Assembly (NCBI GenBank): GCA_963782465.1
Contig: CAWAJR010000002.1
Span: 186,001 to 250,000 of the forward strand
From: JAODBJ01 sp963782465
GTDB lineage: Bacteria; Actinomycetota; Acidimicrobiia; IMCC26256; PALSA-610
Direction of reading: 5' to 3'
Length of the DNA: 64,000 nt
Positions 54,590 through 61,959 of the stretch are shown piece by piece (within the stretch, counting starts at the first letter, position 1; the number at the start of each line of letters is the position of its first letter). The position numbers were made by a program, and so were the translations under genes. The notes under the pieces were generated by a model that searched no databases, was not told the origin of the DNA, and saw only the letters and a program-made list of their open reading frames with translations.

Positions 54590-57310
54590 GTGCCGGCCGA
54601 GCTCGTCGGACGCGACACGGAACGCGCCAGGATGCGCACGCTGGGCGGGTCCGATGTCGTGCTGTTGACCGGCGACGCCGGCATCGGGAAAACCGCGCTC
54701 TGGGAGTGGGCGATCGACGACGCGCGCGCCGCCGGGGCGCGGGTGCTCGAAACGCGAGCGTCGGCCGCCGAGGCGCGGTTGCCGTGGGTCGGGCTCACCG
54801 ACCTCCTACGCGGTGTACCGGCCGAGGCGATCGACGAACTGGCACCGCCACAAGCGCGGGCGCTGCAGACCGTTGCTTTTGCCGCCGACCCCGACGTCGG
54901 CGCGGGGCACAACGACGAACGCGCGGTCGCCACCGCGTTCCTCAGCTGCCTCGGTCTGCTGGCGACGCGGGGACCGGTACTGGTCGCGGTCGACGACCTC
55001 CCGTACCTCGACGGGGCAAGCGGACGCGCGCTCGCGTTCGCGGTGCGGCGCCTCTCCGACGATCAGCCGGTTCGCCTCGTCGCGACGGCCCGAGGCGACT
55101 CGTTGCCGGCCCTCGTCGACGAACTCCCCCGCGATCGCGTCGTCGTGCAACGCGTCGGGCCGTTGTCGGTCGGCGGGCTGTTCGAACTGCTGGTCCGCCG
55201 CCTCGACCTGAGATTGCCCCGGCCGATGCTCCTCCGCGTGCACGAGGCGTCGGGCGGTAACCCGCTCTACGCGCTCGAGTTGGCCCGAGCGGTCAACCGT
55301 CTCGAGATCGCGCCCCCGCCGGGCACACCGCTCCCCGTTCCGCTCGGCCTGGAGGCGCTCGCCCGCGCACGCATACGCGAGCTTCCCCCCGAAGTGTGCG
55401 AAGTGGTCGCCGGCCCGGCCGCGTCGTGGCGCTTCACCACCGTGGGGATCGACCCGGCCGCGCTCGCGCAGGCAATCGACGCGCAACTCGTGGTGGCCGA
55501 CGACACCGTGATCCGCGCCGCACACCCGCTGCTGAGTGCGGCGGCATACGGCAACCTCACCGCGACGCGCCGGCGCGCGCTGCACGCGCGCCTCGCCGAC
55601 CTCGCCGAGGGCCCGGCGGAACGGGCGCGGCACCTCGCGCTCGGGGCCACGGCACCGCAAGCCGACATCGCCGGGGCGCTCGACGCCGGCGCCGATTCCG
55701 CGTTGATCGCCGGCGTGCCCGACCTCGCCACGGAGTTGGCCGCGCTCGCGCTCGTGCACACGGTCGACGGTGCGCATCGTCTCGCGCGCCTCGACCGGCT
55801 GGCCGACGCCCGGATCCGGGCCGGCGACAGCGCGGGGGCGTACGCGGCGCAACACGAAGCAGTCGAGTTGACGCCGCGCGGCCCCGACCGGGCGCGACGG
55901 AGGACCCGCCTGGCCGAGGTGGCGACCGAGGTCACCGGCTGGCTGGCGGCCGAGAACGAGCTCGAAACCGCGGTCATCGAGGCCGAACCCGACCCGGTCG
56001 TGCTGGCCGAGGTGCTCCTGACCCTCGCGGCCGTCACCGACGACATCGACAAAGCCCACGCGTCGGCGACCCGAGCCGTTGCCTTGCTCGACGCGCTCGA
56101 AGCGCCGGACCCGGTGATCCTCTCGGGTGCGCTGTCGCAGGCAGCGGGCGCGAAGTTCCGTTCGGGCCGCGGTCTCGACCACGACCTGTTCGCGCGCGCC
56201 ATCGAGATCGAACGGGCGCATCCGGCACGGCGGCTGTCGGACCGAGCCGACGCGAGCTACGCCGCGCTCTTGAAGTATGCCGACGACCTCGATGGCGCCC
56301 GCGTCCGGCTCACCGCGTTGTTGCAAGAGGCGCGGGAAAGCGGCGACGTGAGCTCGATCGCGTACGTGCTCGCGCACCTCGTACACCTGGAGGTGTGGAG
56401 CGGTCACCTCGACGCAGCCGAGCGTGTCGCCGCGGAACACCTCGCGATCGCAGAACAGGGCGGCTTGGCGGCCCAGGGCGCGCAAGCGCGCTACAACGTC
56501 GCGCTCGTGCTGGCGCACCGAGGGGAACTCGACGCGGCCGAGTCGCTGCTCACCGCCTTGCGCGACGATCCCGACACCGGCGCGTGGGACCGGCATCGTG
56601 CGCACGGCGCGCTCGGGTTCGTCGCGCTGTCGCGCGGGGAACCGGCCACCGCGGCCGAGCACCTCGACGCCTGGTACTCGATGTTGCGCGAGATGCATTT
56701 CGGCGAACCCGGCTACAGCCGCTCTCATCTCGACCGGCTGTCGGCCCTCGTCGCTGCCGGCCGCGTGGCCGAGGCCGCGGTCTTCGCCGACGAGCTCGAT
56801 GCGCAGGCCGAGGCGTCCGGCCGGCAGTCGGCGGCGGCGGTCGCGCTCACCGGGCGCGCCCTCGTCGCCGCGACTTCCGACCACCTCGCCGACGCCCAGG
56901 AACTTCTCGCGCGCGCGATCGCCTGGTACGACTCGTCGCCGTTGCGCTTCGACCGCGCCCGCACGCTGCTCATCGCCGGCCAGGTGCACCGGCGGGCGAA
57001 GGCGAAAGCCCTCGCGCGCGACACGCTGAGCGAAGCCCATCACGAGTTCGAAGCGTTCGGCGCGACCGCGTGGGCCGCACAAGCGGCGGAGGAACTGGCG
57101 CGGGTGAACGTGCGGCGGCGCGCGTCGAACGAGCTCACCGAAACCGAACGCCAGGTCGCCACCCTCGCGGCGGCCGGGCTCACGACCCGCGAAGTGGCCG
57201 CGCGCTCGTTCCTCGCGGTGAAGACCGTCGAAGCCAACCTGTCGCGCGTGTACCGGAAGCTCGGGATCCGCTCGCGCGCCGAACTCGGCGCGCGGCTCGG
57301 TCGCGAGTAG
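54590..57310 (+). CDS. Large ATP-binding LuxR-family regulator (LAL)
   Basis: A 906-residue regulator. P-loop GDAGIGKT (28-35) follows MPAELVGRDTERARMRTLGG. Walker B is VLVAVDDLPYLDGAS. A long helical TPR-like middle (about 350-840) follows, then a LuxR helix-turn-helix at the end: ELTETERQVATLAAAGLTTR and VAARSFLAVKTVEANLSRVY. Such proteins sense a ligand or protein and activate operons. GTG 54590 with GGAGG upstream. The AhpD-YceI operon starts 153 bases downstream in the same direction and is a likely target. Confidence 0.94.
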   Translation: MPAELVGRDTERARMRTLGGSDVVLLTGDAGIGKTALWEWAIDDARAAGARVLETRASAAEARLPWVGLTDLLRGVPAEAIDELAPPQARALQTVAFAADPDVGAGHNDERAVATAFLSCLGLLATRGPVLVAVDDLPYLDGASGRALAFAVRRLSDDQPVRLVATARGDSLPALVDELPRDRVVVQRVGPLSVGGLFELLVRRLDLRLPRPMLLRVHEASGGNPLYALELARAVNRLEIAPPPGTPLPVPLGLEALARARIRELPPEVCEVVAGPAASWRFTTVGIDPAALAQAIDAQLVVADDTVIRAAHPLLSAAAYGNLTATRRRALHARLADLAEGPAERARHLALGATAPQADIAGALDAGADSALIAGVPDLATELAALALVHTVDGAHRLARLDRLADARIRAGDSAGAYAAQHEAVELTPRGPDRARRRTRLAEVATEVTGWLAAENELETAVIEAEPDPVVLAEVLLTLAAVTDDIDKAHASATRAVALLDALEAPDPVILSGALSQAAGAKFRSGRGLDHDLFARAIEIERAHPARRLSDRADASYAALLKYADDLDGARVRLTALLQEARESGDVSSIAYVLAHLVHLEVWSGHLDAAERVAAEHLAIAEQGGLAAQGAQARYNVALVLAHRGELDAAESLLTALRDDPDTGAWDRHRAHGALGFVALSRGEPATAAEHLDAWYSMLREMHFGEPGYSRSHLDRLSALVAAGRVAEAAVFADELDAQAEASGRQSAAAVALTGRALVAATSDHLADAQELLARAIAWYDSSPLRFDRARTLLIAGQVHRRAKAKALARDTLSEAHHEFEAFGATAWAAQAAEELARVNVRRRASNELTETERQVATLAAAGLTTREVAARSFLAVKTVEANLSRVYRKLGIRSRAELGARLGRE

Positions 57311-57390
57311 CCCTCCGGCGGTGCGGGCGATCGCGCCGCGGGGTGCGGCCGAGCCAGGTATCGCCGCGCGCCCGTGAACCGCATTTAGCT

Positions 57391-57442
57391 GTTCACTTGA
57401 CAAGTCAATCTCCGGGCCCCATCATTCGCTTGTCAAACGAAC
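57391..57442 (+). promoter_or_regulatory. Inverted repeat and possible promoter of the AhpD operon
   Basis: GTTCACTTGACAAG (57391-57404) and CTTGTCAAACGAAC (57429-57442) are imperfect inverted repeats (11-12 of 14). TTGACA at 57397-57402 fits a -35 box; ATCATT at 57421 is a weak -10 at 18-base spacing. The region is AT-richer than its surroundings and ends about 20 bases before the ATG. A regulator site is likely. Confidence 0.55.
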
Positions 57443-57463
57443 AGCGGATACGGAGGGTGCGGC

Positions 57464-58051
57464 ATGGGACGGATCAAACCCAGGGCACGGGAAGAGCTCG
57501 CTGATCGCGAGCCCCTGTTCGTGGCCTACGAACAGATCGTGGGCTTCGTGCCGACGACCCTCTTCGCGCTCGCGCGCGTCCCCGGCCTGCTCGAGGGCTA
57601 TGTGGGGATGGCGCACGCGGCCGCGATGAACGGGCTGATCCCCGAAGACCTCGCGCAGATGGTCGCGAACATCACGAGTGCGGCGGCGGGCTGCCGCTAC
57701 TGCCAAGCCCACACCGCCGCCCACGCCGAACACCTCGGCGTCGACCCCGACAAACTCGCCGAACTCTGGAACTTCGAAACCAGCACCCACTACACCGACG
57801 CCGAACGCGCCGCCCTCCGCCTCGCCCTCCACGCCGGCCAACACCCCAACGCCGTCACCGACACCGACTTCGACGAATGCCGCCGCCACTACACCGACGA
57901 CCAGATCACCGCCATCGTCGCCGTCTGCGCACTCTTCGGCTTCCTCAACCGGTGGAACGACACCATGGCCACCACCCTCGAAGAAACCCCCCACCACATC
58001 GCCAACCGCATCCTCGCCCCCCAAGGCTGGGACCCCGGCCGGCACCAATGA
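57464..58051 (+). CDS. AhpD-like carboxymuconolactone decarboxylase family protein, copy 1
   Basis: A 195-residue all-helical protein. GCRYCQAHTAAHAEHLG holds C77-x2-C80-x2-H83, the redox and proton-relay motif of AhpD-type proteins. These reduce peroxidase partners or peroxides with a dithiol. The C-terminal about 120 residues are the same as in the gene at 58803; the first 70 differ clearly. The identical block has a C- and A-ending codon habit unlike the start of the gene. The next gene overlaps its stop by four bases (ATGA). Confidence 0.88.
   Translation: MGRIKPRAREELADREPLFVAYEQIVGFVPTTLFALARVPGLLEGYVGMAHAAAMNGLIPEDLAQMVANITSAAAGCRYCQAHTAAHAEHLGVDPDKLAELWNFETSTHYTDAERAALRLALHAGQHPNAVTDTDFDECRRHYTDDQITAIVAVCALFGFLNRWNDTMATTLEETPHHIANRILAPQGWDPGRHQ
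57675..58038 (+). repeat. 364-bp identical block, copy 1
   Basis: Every base equals 59014-59377 on reading the two side by side. It covers codons from SAAAGCRYC to GWDPG in the first AhpD gene. Bases on either side differ at once. See the second copy. Confidence 0.92.
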
Positions 58052-58806
58052 GCCCGACGCTCACACCGCCGAGAACCCGGGAACTGGATGCGGCGCCGCC
58101 CCCAGCGAAGAAACGGGCGTGGTGGCGCTGGCTCGCCGGCGGCTTCGCGGTGGCGGTCGCAGTCGTGATCGGCGGGCCCTTCGTGTACATCCACTTCGTC
58201 GAAGGCCCCGCGCCGGCGCCGCTGTCGCTCCCGCTCGCGACGAGCGCGAGCGCGGCGCCGGGTGTCCCGCAGGCGCCGCTGGCCGGCACCTGGACCGTGG
58301 CCCCCGGATCGATCGCCGGCTACCGCGTGAAGGAAAAGTTGTTCGGGCAGCCCGCGACCGCGGTCGGCCGCACCAACCGCGTGACCGGCTCGATGACAAT
58401 CGCCGGCACGCGGGTGACGAACGCGACCTACACCGTCGACCTGACCTCGGTCTCCAGCGATCGCCCCGCGCGCGACAGCCAGTTCCGGGGACGGATCATG
58501 GGCACCGCCGAGTACCCCACCGCGACCTTCGTGCTCACGAAGCCCATCGAGCTCGCACCCTTACCGGGCGACGGCGTCGTCGCGCACTACTCGGCGGCCG
58601 GCAAGCTGACCCTGCACGGGACGACGAGGTCCGTCACGGTCCCGCTCCAGGCCGAACGCAGCGCCGACCGGGTCGAGGTGCAGGGGATCCTCGGCATCCG
58701 CTTCGCCGACTACGGCGTCGCCAACCCGAGCCTCGGTCCCGCGCGCGTCGGCGGCAGTGGCCAGTTGGAGTTCGTCCTGCACTTCTCCCGGAAGGAGACA
58801 TCGTGA
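58048..58806 (+). CDS. YceI-family protein with N-terminal membrane anchor
   Basis: A 252-residue protein. One helix at about 29-50 (WLAGGFAVAVAVVIGGPFVY) follows a basic cytoplasmic start. The outside part is a YceI lipocalin-like barrel: GTWTVAPGSIAGYRVKEKLF, then VTGSMTIAGTRVTNATYTVD, RDSQFRGRIMGTAEYPTATF and KLTLHGTTRSVTVPLQAE. YceI barrels bind isoprenoid-type lipids. ATG overlaps the first AhpD stop and its stop overlaps the GTG of the second AhpD, so it is translated with both. Confidence 0.9.
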   Translation: MSPTLTPPRTRELDAAPPPAKKRAWWRWLAGGFAVAVAVVIGGPFVYIHFVEGPAPAPLSLPLATSASAAPGVPQAPLAGTWTVAPGSIAGYRVKEKLFGQPATAVGRTNRVTGSMTIAGTRVTNATYTVDLTSVSSDRPARDSQFRGRIMGTAEYPTATFVLTKPIELAPLPGDGVVAHYSAAGKLTLHGTTRSVTVPLQAERSADRVEVQGILGIRFADYGVANPSLGPARVGGSGQLEFVLHFSRKETS

Positions 58807-59390
58807 GCCGCATCGAACCCATCGCGCGCGAGGAACTGGCCGCCTACGAAGAAGGCTTCGCGGCGATCGATGCCTACATGGGCTTCGTTCCCTCATCGCT
58901 GCGCGCGATGGCGCGGGTCCCCGGGCTCCTCGAAGGGTTCACCGGCCTTTCCATGGTGGTGCTCCTCAACGACCTGATCCCCGATGCGTTGAAGCAGATG
59001 GTGGGGAACATCGCGAGTGCGGCGGCGGGCTGCCGCTACTGCCAAGCCCACACCGCCGCCCACGCCGAACACCTCGGCGTCGACCCCGACAAACTCGCCG
59101 AACTCTGGAACTTCGAAACCAGCACCCACTACACCGACGCCGAACGCGCCGCCCTCCGCCTCGCCCTCCACGCCGGCCAACACCCCAACGCCGTCACCGA
59201 CACCGACTTCGACGAATGCCGCCGCCACTACACCGACGACCAGATCACCGCCATCGTCGCCGTCTGCGCACTCTTCGGCTTCCTCAACCGGTGGAACGAC
59301 ACCATGGCCACCACCCTCGAAGAAACCCCCCACCACATCGCCAACCGCATCCTCGCCCCCCAAGGCTGGGACCCCGGGAAACACCGGTGA
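58803..59390 (+). CDS. AhpD-like carboxymuconolactone decarboxylase family protein, copy 2
   Basis: A 195-residue paralogue of the gene at 57464, with the same C-x2-C-x2-H site. Its first 70 residues (MSRIEPIAREELAAYEEGFA then IDAYMGFVPSSLRAMARVPG) are related but well diverged, while the remainder is identical in DNA. GTG start overlaps the YceI stop. It probably pairs with copy 1 or serves a different partner through its N-terminal part. Confidence 0.88.
   Translation: MSRIEPIAREELAAYEEGFAAIDAYMGFVPSSLRAMARVPGLLEGFTGLSMVVLLNDLIPDALKQMVGNIASAAAGCRYCQAHTAAHAEHLGVDPDKLAELWNFETSTHYTDAERAALRLALHAGQHPNAVTDTDFDECRRHYTDDQITAIVAVCALFGFLNRWNDTMATTLEETPHHIANRILAPQGWDPGKHR
59014..59377 (+). repeat. 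364-bp identical block, copy 2
   Basis: Second copy of 57675-58038, offset 1339 bases, no difference found by eye. Zero synonymous change against strongly diverged flanks points to recent gene conversion or duplication of only this part. Confidence 0.92.
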
Positions 59391-60292
59391 GCACGCATCC
59401 CGACGCGACGGTCGTGACGCTCACCGGGACCGGTGTGCCCCTCCCGGCACCGGGCCGGGCCGGGCCGGGCACGCTCGTGCGCTACCGCGACATCGCGCTC
59501 CAGTTCGACGCGGGGCGGGCAACCACGCTCCGGTTGGTCGAGGCCGGCGTACCGCCCGCCGCGCTCAGCGCACTGTTCGTCACCCACGTGCACAGCGACC
59601 ACGTCGTCGACCTCGCCGACGTCGCGATGACGCGATGGATCTTCCAGCACCTGCAACCGAGCGAACCGCTCGTGGTCGTCGCGCCCGAAGGGGCCGCGGC
59701 GCGCTTCGCCCGGCGGATGTTCGACGTGTACGACGACGACATCGCGGCGCGGATGGAGCACGTCCTTCCCGCGCCGCCGGCGATCGAGCTCCGCGCGTTC
59801 GGCGTGACCAGCGAACCGGCCGCCGTCTGGGAGTCCGACGACGGGACGGTACGAGTCGACGCGGTCGCGGTGCACCACGAACCGGTCGTCGACGCGGTCG
59901 CGTACCGCGTCACGACGCCGACGGGCGTCGTCGTGATCTCGGGCGACACGCGGGTGTGCGAGGAGGTCGAACGGCTGAGTGCCGGCGCCGACGTCCTCGT
60001 GCACGAGGCGTGCCGGACGACGGCGATGGCCGGCGCGATCGCCGGAACACCGTTCGAGACCGTGTTCAGCTACCACGCCGACACGGTGCCCCTCGGCGCC
60101 ATGGCCGAACGAGCAGGCGTACCGCACCTCGTGCTCACCCATCTCATCCCGCCACCCGAACCCGAGCAGGCCCACGAGTTCGCCGACGACGTCCGGCGTG
60201 GCGGCTACTCCGGCAAGATCACGGTCGGCTCCGACCTCGCGACCGTCACGATCGCGAACGCGCCGGTGGGCGCGCGCAACCCGGCTCGCTGA
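59387..60292 (+). CDS. Metallo-beta-lactamase fold hydrolase (RNase Z/arylsulfatase-like)
   Basis: A 301-residue MBL protein. FVTHVHSDHVVDLADVAMTR has the HxHxDH zinc site (67-72). HHEPVVDAVAYRVTTPTGVV and VVISGDTRVCEEVERLSAGA give the following His and Asp. VLVHEACR and LVLTHLIPPPEPEQ complete the fold. It looks like the ribonuclease Z-like subgroup often acting on small esters or phosphodiesters. GTG 59387 overlaps the stop of the second AhpD gene, making it the fourth gene of the operon. Confidence 0.9.
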   Translation: MSTHPDATVVTLTGTGVPLPAPGRAGPGTLVRYRDIALQFDAGRATTLRLVEAGVPPAALSALFVTHVHSDHVVDLADVAMTRWIFQHLQPSEPLVVVAPEGAAARFARRMFDVYDDDIAARMEHVLPAPPAIELRAFGVTSEPAAVWESDDGTVRVDAVAVHHEPVVDAVAYRVTTPTGVVVISGDTRVCEEVERLSAGADVLVHEACRTTAMAGAIAGTPFETVFSYHADTVPLGAMAERAGVPHLVLTHLIPPPEPEQAHEFADDVRRGGYSGKITVGSDLATVTIANAPVGARNPAR

Positions 60293-60375
60293 CCGGCGGT
60301 TCGGCAACAACACGCACGTCGTCACCGAACCGCCGAGCCTGCGACTGGTCGGCACGGGGAATCACCGTTGGCCGA

Positions 60376-60774
60376 TCAGGCGGGCGGCGCGAAGAACTCG
60401 AGCGTGATCCCGTCGGGGTCGCGGAAGCTCAGGCCCGAGCCGTAGGCCGCGTCCTTGATGGCGCCGTGCTCGATGCCGAGCTCATCGAGCCGCCTCGCCC
60501 ACTTCTCGAGTTCGCTTCGGTCACCACAACCGAACGCGACATGGTCGAGGCCGACGCGGAACTCGCTGAACCGCTCGGCCGAGGCCGGCGTCGCGTGCTG
60601 GTGCAGCCCGAGCAGGGTTCCGTTCCCGAGCAGGTAGACGGTGTGATGGAAATCGGGGTCGGTGTCCTCGTCGAGCACCGGGCTCGCGTCGAGCAGTTCT
60701 TCGTACCAGGCAACGCTGACGGCGAGATCGCGCACCGTCAGCGCCACGTGGGTGAGCGGCGGGAAGGTAGTCAT
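60376..60774 (-). CDS. VOC-family protein (glyoxalase/dioxygenase-like)
   Basis: A 132-residue single VOC domain. FPPLTHVALTVRDLAVSVAW starts the first beta-alpha-beta3 module with His at the metal site. FRVGLDHVAFGCGDRSELEK starts the second, and GLSFRDPDGITLEFFAPPA ends it with Glu. Metal-dependent isomerase, dioxygenase or drug-binding function. ATG 60774 has AAAGGA eight bases upstream. Divergent from the AraC regulator. Confidence 0.9.
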   Translation of the reverse strand: MTTFPPLTHVALTVRDLAVSVAWYEELLDASPVLDEDTDPDFHHTVYLLGNGTLLGLHQHATPASAERFSEFRVGLDHVAFGCGDRSELEKWARRLDELGIEHGAIKDAAYGSGLSFRDPDGITLEFFAPPA

Positions 60775-60915
60775 TTGCTGGTTCCTTTCGAGGGAGTGAA
60801 GCCGAGCCACAGGCTTGGTCGCCGTCGTGGTGGCAGAATCAGTTTCCGTGCGAACCGCTCCGGTGACCATGACCGAGGCACCGCCGCGGTTGGCCGCCCG
60901 ACCAGAGTTGTGCCG

Positions 60916-61932
60916 GTGACCATCTCCGGCGGCGTGACGCGGCGTCCCGCGCCGGCCGACCCCCTGCACGACGCGCTCGACCACCTCCGGCTCGAGGGTG
61001 CGATCTTCTTCCGCTCGGAGCTCACTGAAGCCTTCGCGTTCGAGTCGACACCGAACGTCATCGCCGGGGTGTTGCACCCCGGCGCCGAGCGGCTGATCGT
61101 GTTCCACATCGTCGCCCAGGGATCGTGCTGGGTGAGCGCGGCCGACGGTGAGCACCATCGGGCCGACGTAGGTGACGTCATCGTCGTGCCCTACGGCGAC
61201 GCGCACACGATCGGCGGCAACGTCGCGGCCGAGGCGGTCTCGATCCTCACCCTGCTCGACGCGCCCCCATGGGAGGTGATGCCGTTGATCCGCCACGGCG
61301 GCGGCGGCGAGCGAACCGACCTCGTGTGCGGCTACCTGCACTCCGAAGACCCGTTGTTCGACCCGGCACTGGGGGTGTTCCCGCCGGCGTTCGTGGTGCG
61401 CCTGCCCCAAGGGGCCGCGGCGGGCTGGGTGCAGGCGAGCATCGCGTATTCCCTCGAGGAGACCGTGCTGTCGAACAAGAGCCCACGCCTGCTCTCGACC
61501 CGCCTACCCGAGCTCGTCCTGATCGAGGTGCTCCGCATGCACCTCGCGACCGCGCCGGCCGTCGATCGCGGATGGCTCGCCGCGCTGCACGACAGCGTGC
61601 TCGCGCCGGCGCTGGCGCTCCTGCATGCGGCACCCGAGCGGAAGTGGACGGTCGCCGAACTTGCGTCGGGTGCCGCGGTGTCACGCTCGTTGCTCGATGA
61701 CCGTTTCCGCCAGGTGCTCGGTCGCTCACCGATCCGCTACCTCACGGAATGGCGGATGCACCTCGCGGAGGACCTCCTCGCGACCACCGAACTCGGGATC
61801 GTGACCGTCGCCCGACGAGTCGGCTACGACTCCGAGGAGGCGTTCAGCCGCGCGTTCAAGCGGTCGCACGGGCTCTCGCCGAACCATTGGCGCGCGCAGC
61901 GCGACGCGACGACCGTTCCGCGGATGGATTGA
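60916..61932 (+). CDS. AraC-family regulator with cupin sensor domain
   Basis: A 338-residue regulator. The N-terminal cupin (about 20-190) has FHIVAQGSCWVSAADGEHHR and DVGDVIVVPYGDAHTIGG. The C-terminal two helix-turn-helices (about 240-330) read KWTVAELASGAAVSRSLLDD and GIVTVARRVGYDSEEAFSRA then HGLSPNHWRAQR. It likely regulates the divergent VOC gene. GTG 60916 or GTG 60910 may be used; the open frame continues far upstream but that part belongs to other genes. Confidence 0.9.
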   Translation: MTISGGVTRRPAPADPLHDALDHLRLEGAIFFRSELTEAFAFESTPNVIAGVLHPGAERLIVFHIVAQGSCWVSAADGEHHRADVGDVIVVPYGDAHTIGGNVAAEAVSILTLLDAPPWEVMPLIRHGGGGERTDLVCGYLHSEDPLFDPALGVFPPAFVVRLPQGAAAGWVQASIAYSLEETVLSNKSPRLLSTRLPELVLIEVLRMHLATAPAVDRGWLAALHDSVLAPALALLHAAPERKWTVAELASGAAVSRSLLDDRFRQVLGRSPIRYLTEWRMHLAEDLLATTELGIVTVARRVGYDSEEAFSRAFKRSHGLSPNHWRAQRDATTVPRMD

Positions 61933-61959
61933 GCCGGAAGGCGAAGGCGGCGGCCGGCG

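Noticed and set aside
57422..58048. 209-codon antisense frame opposite the first AhpD gene (repeated opposite the second)
   Set aside because: It is a Gly/Val/Glu-rich mirror of the C-ending codon bias in the shared block; no start signal or family likeness.
59017..61932. 971-codon frame that would fuse the MBL region to the AraC regulator
   Set aside because: Its first two thirds are a shifted reading of the AhpD and MBL genes; only the last 338 residues look like a protein.
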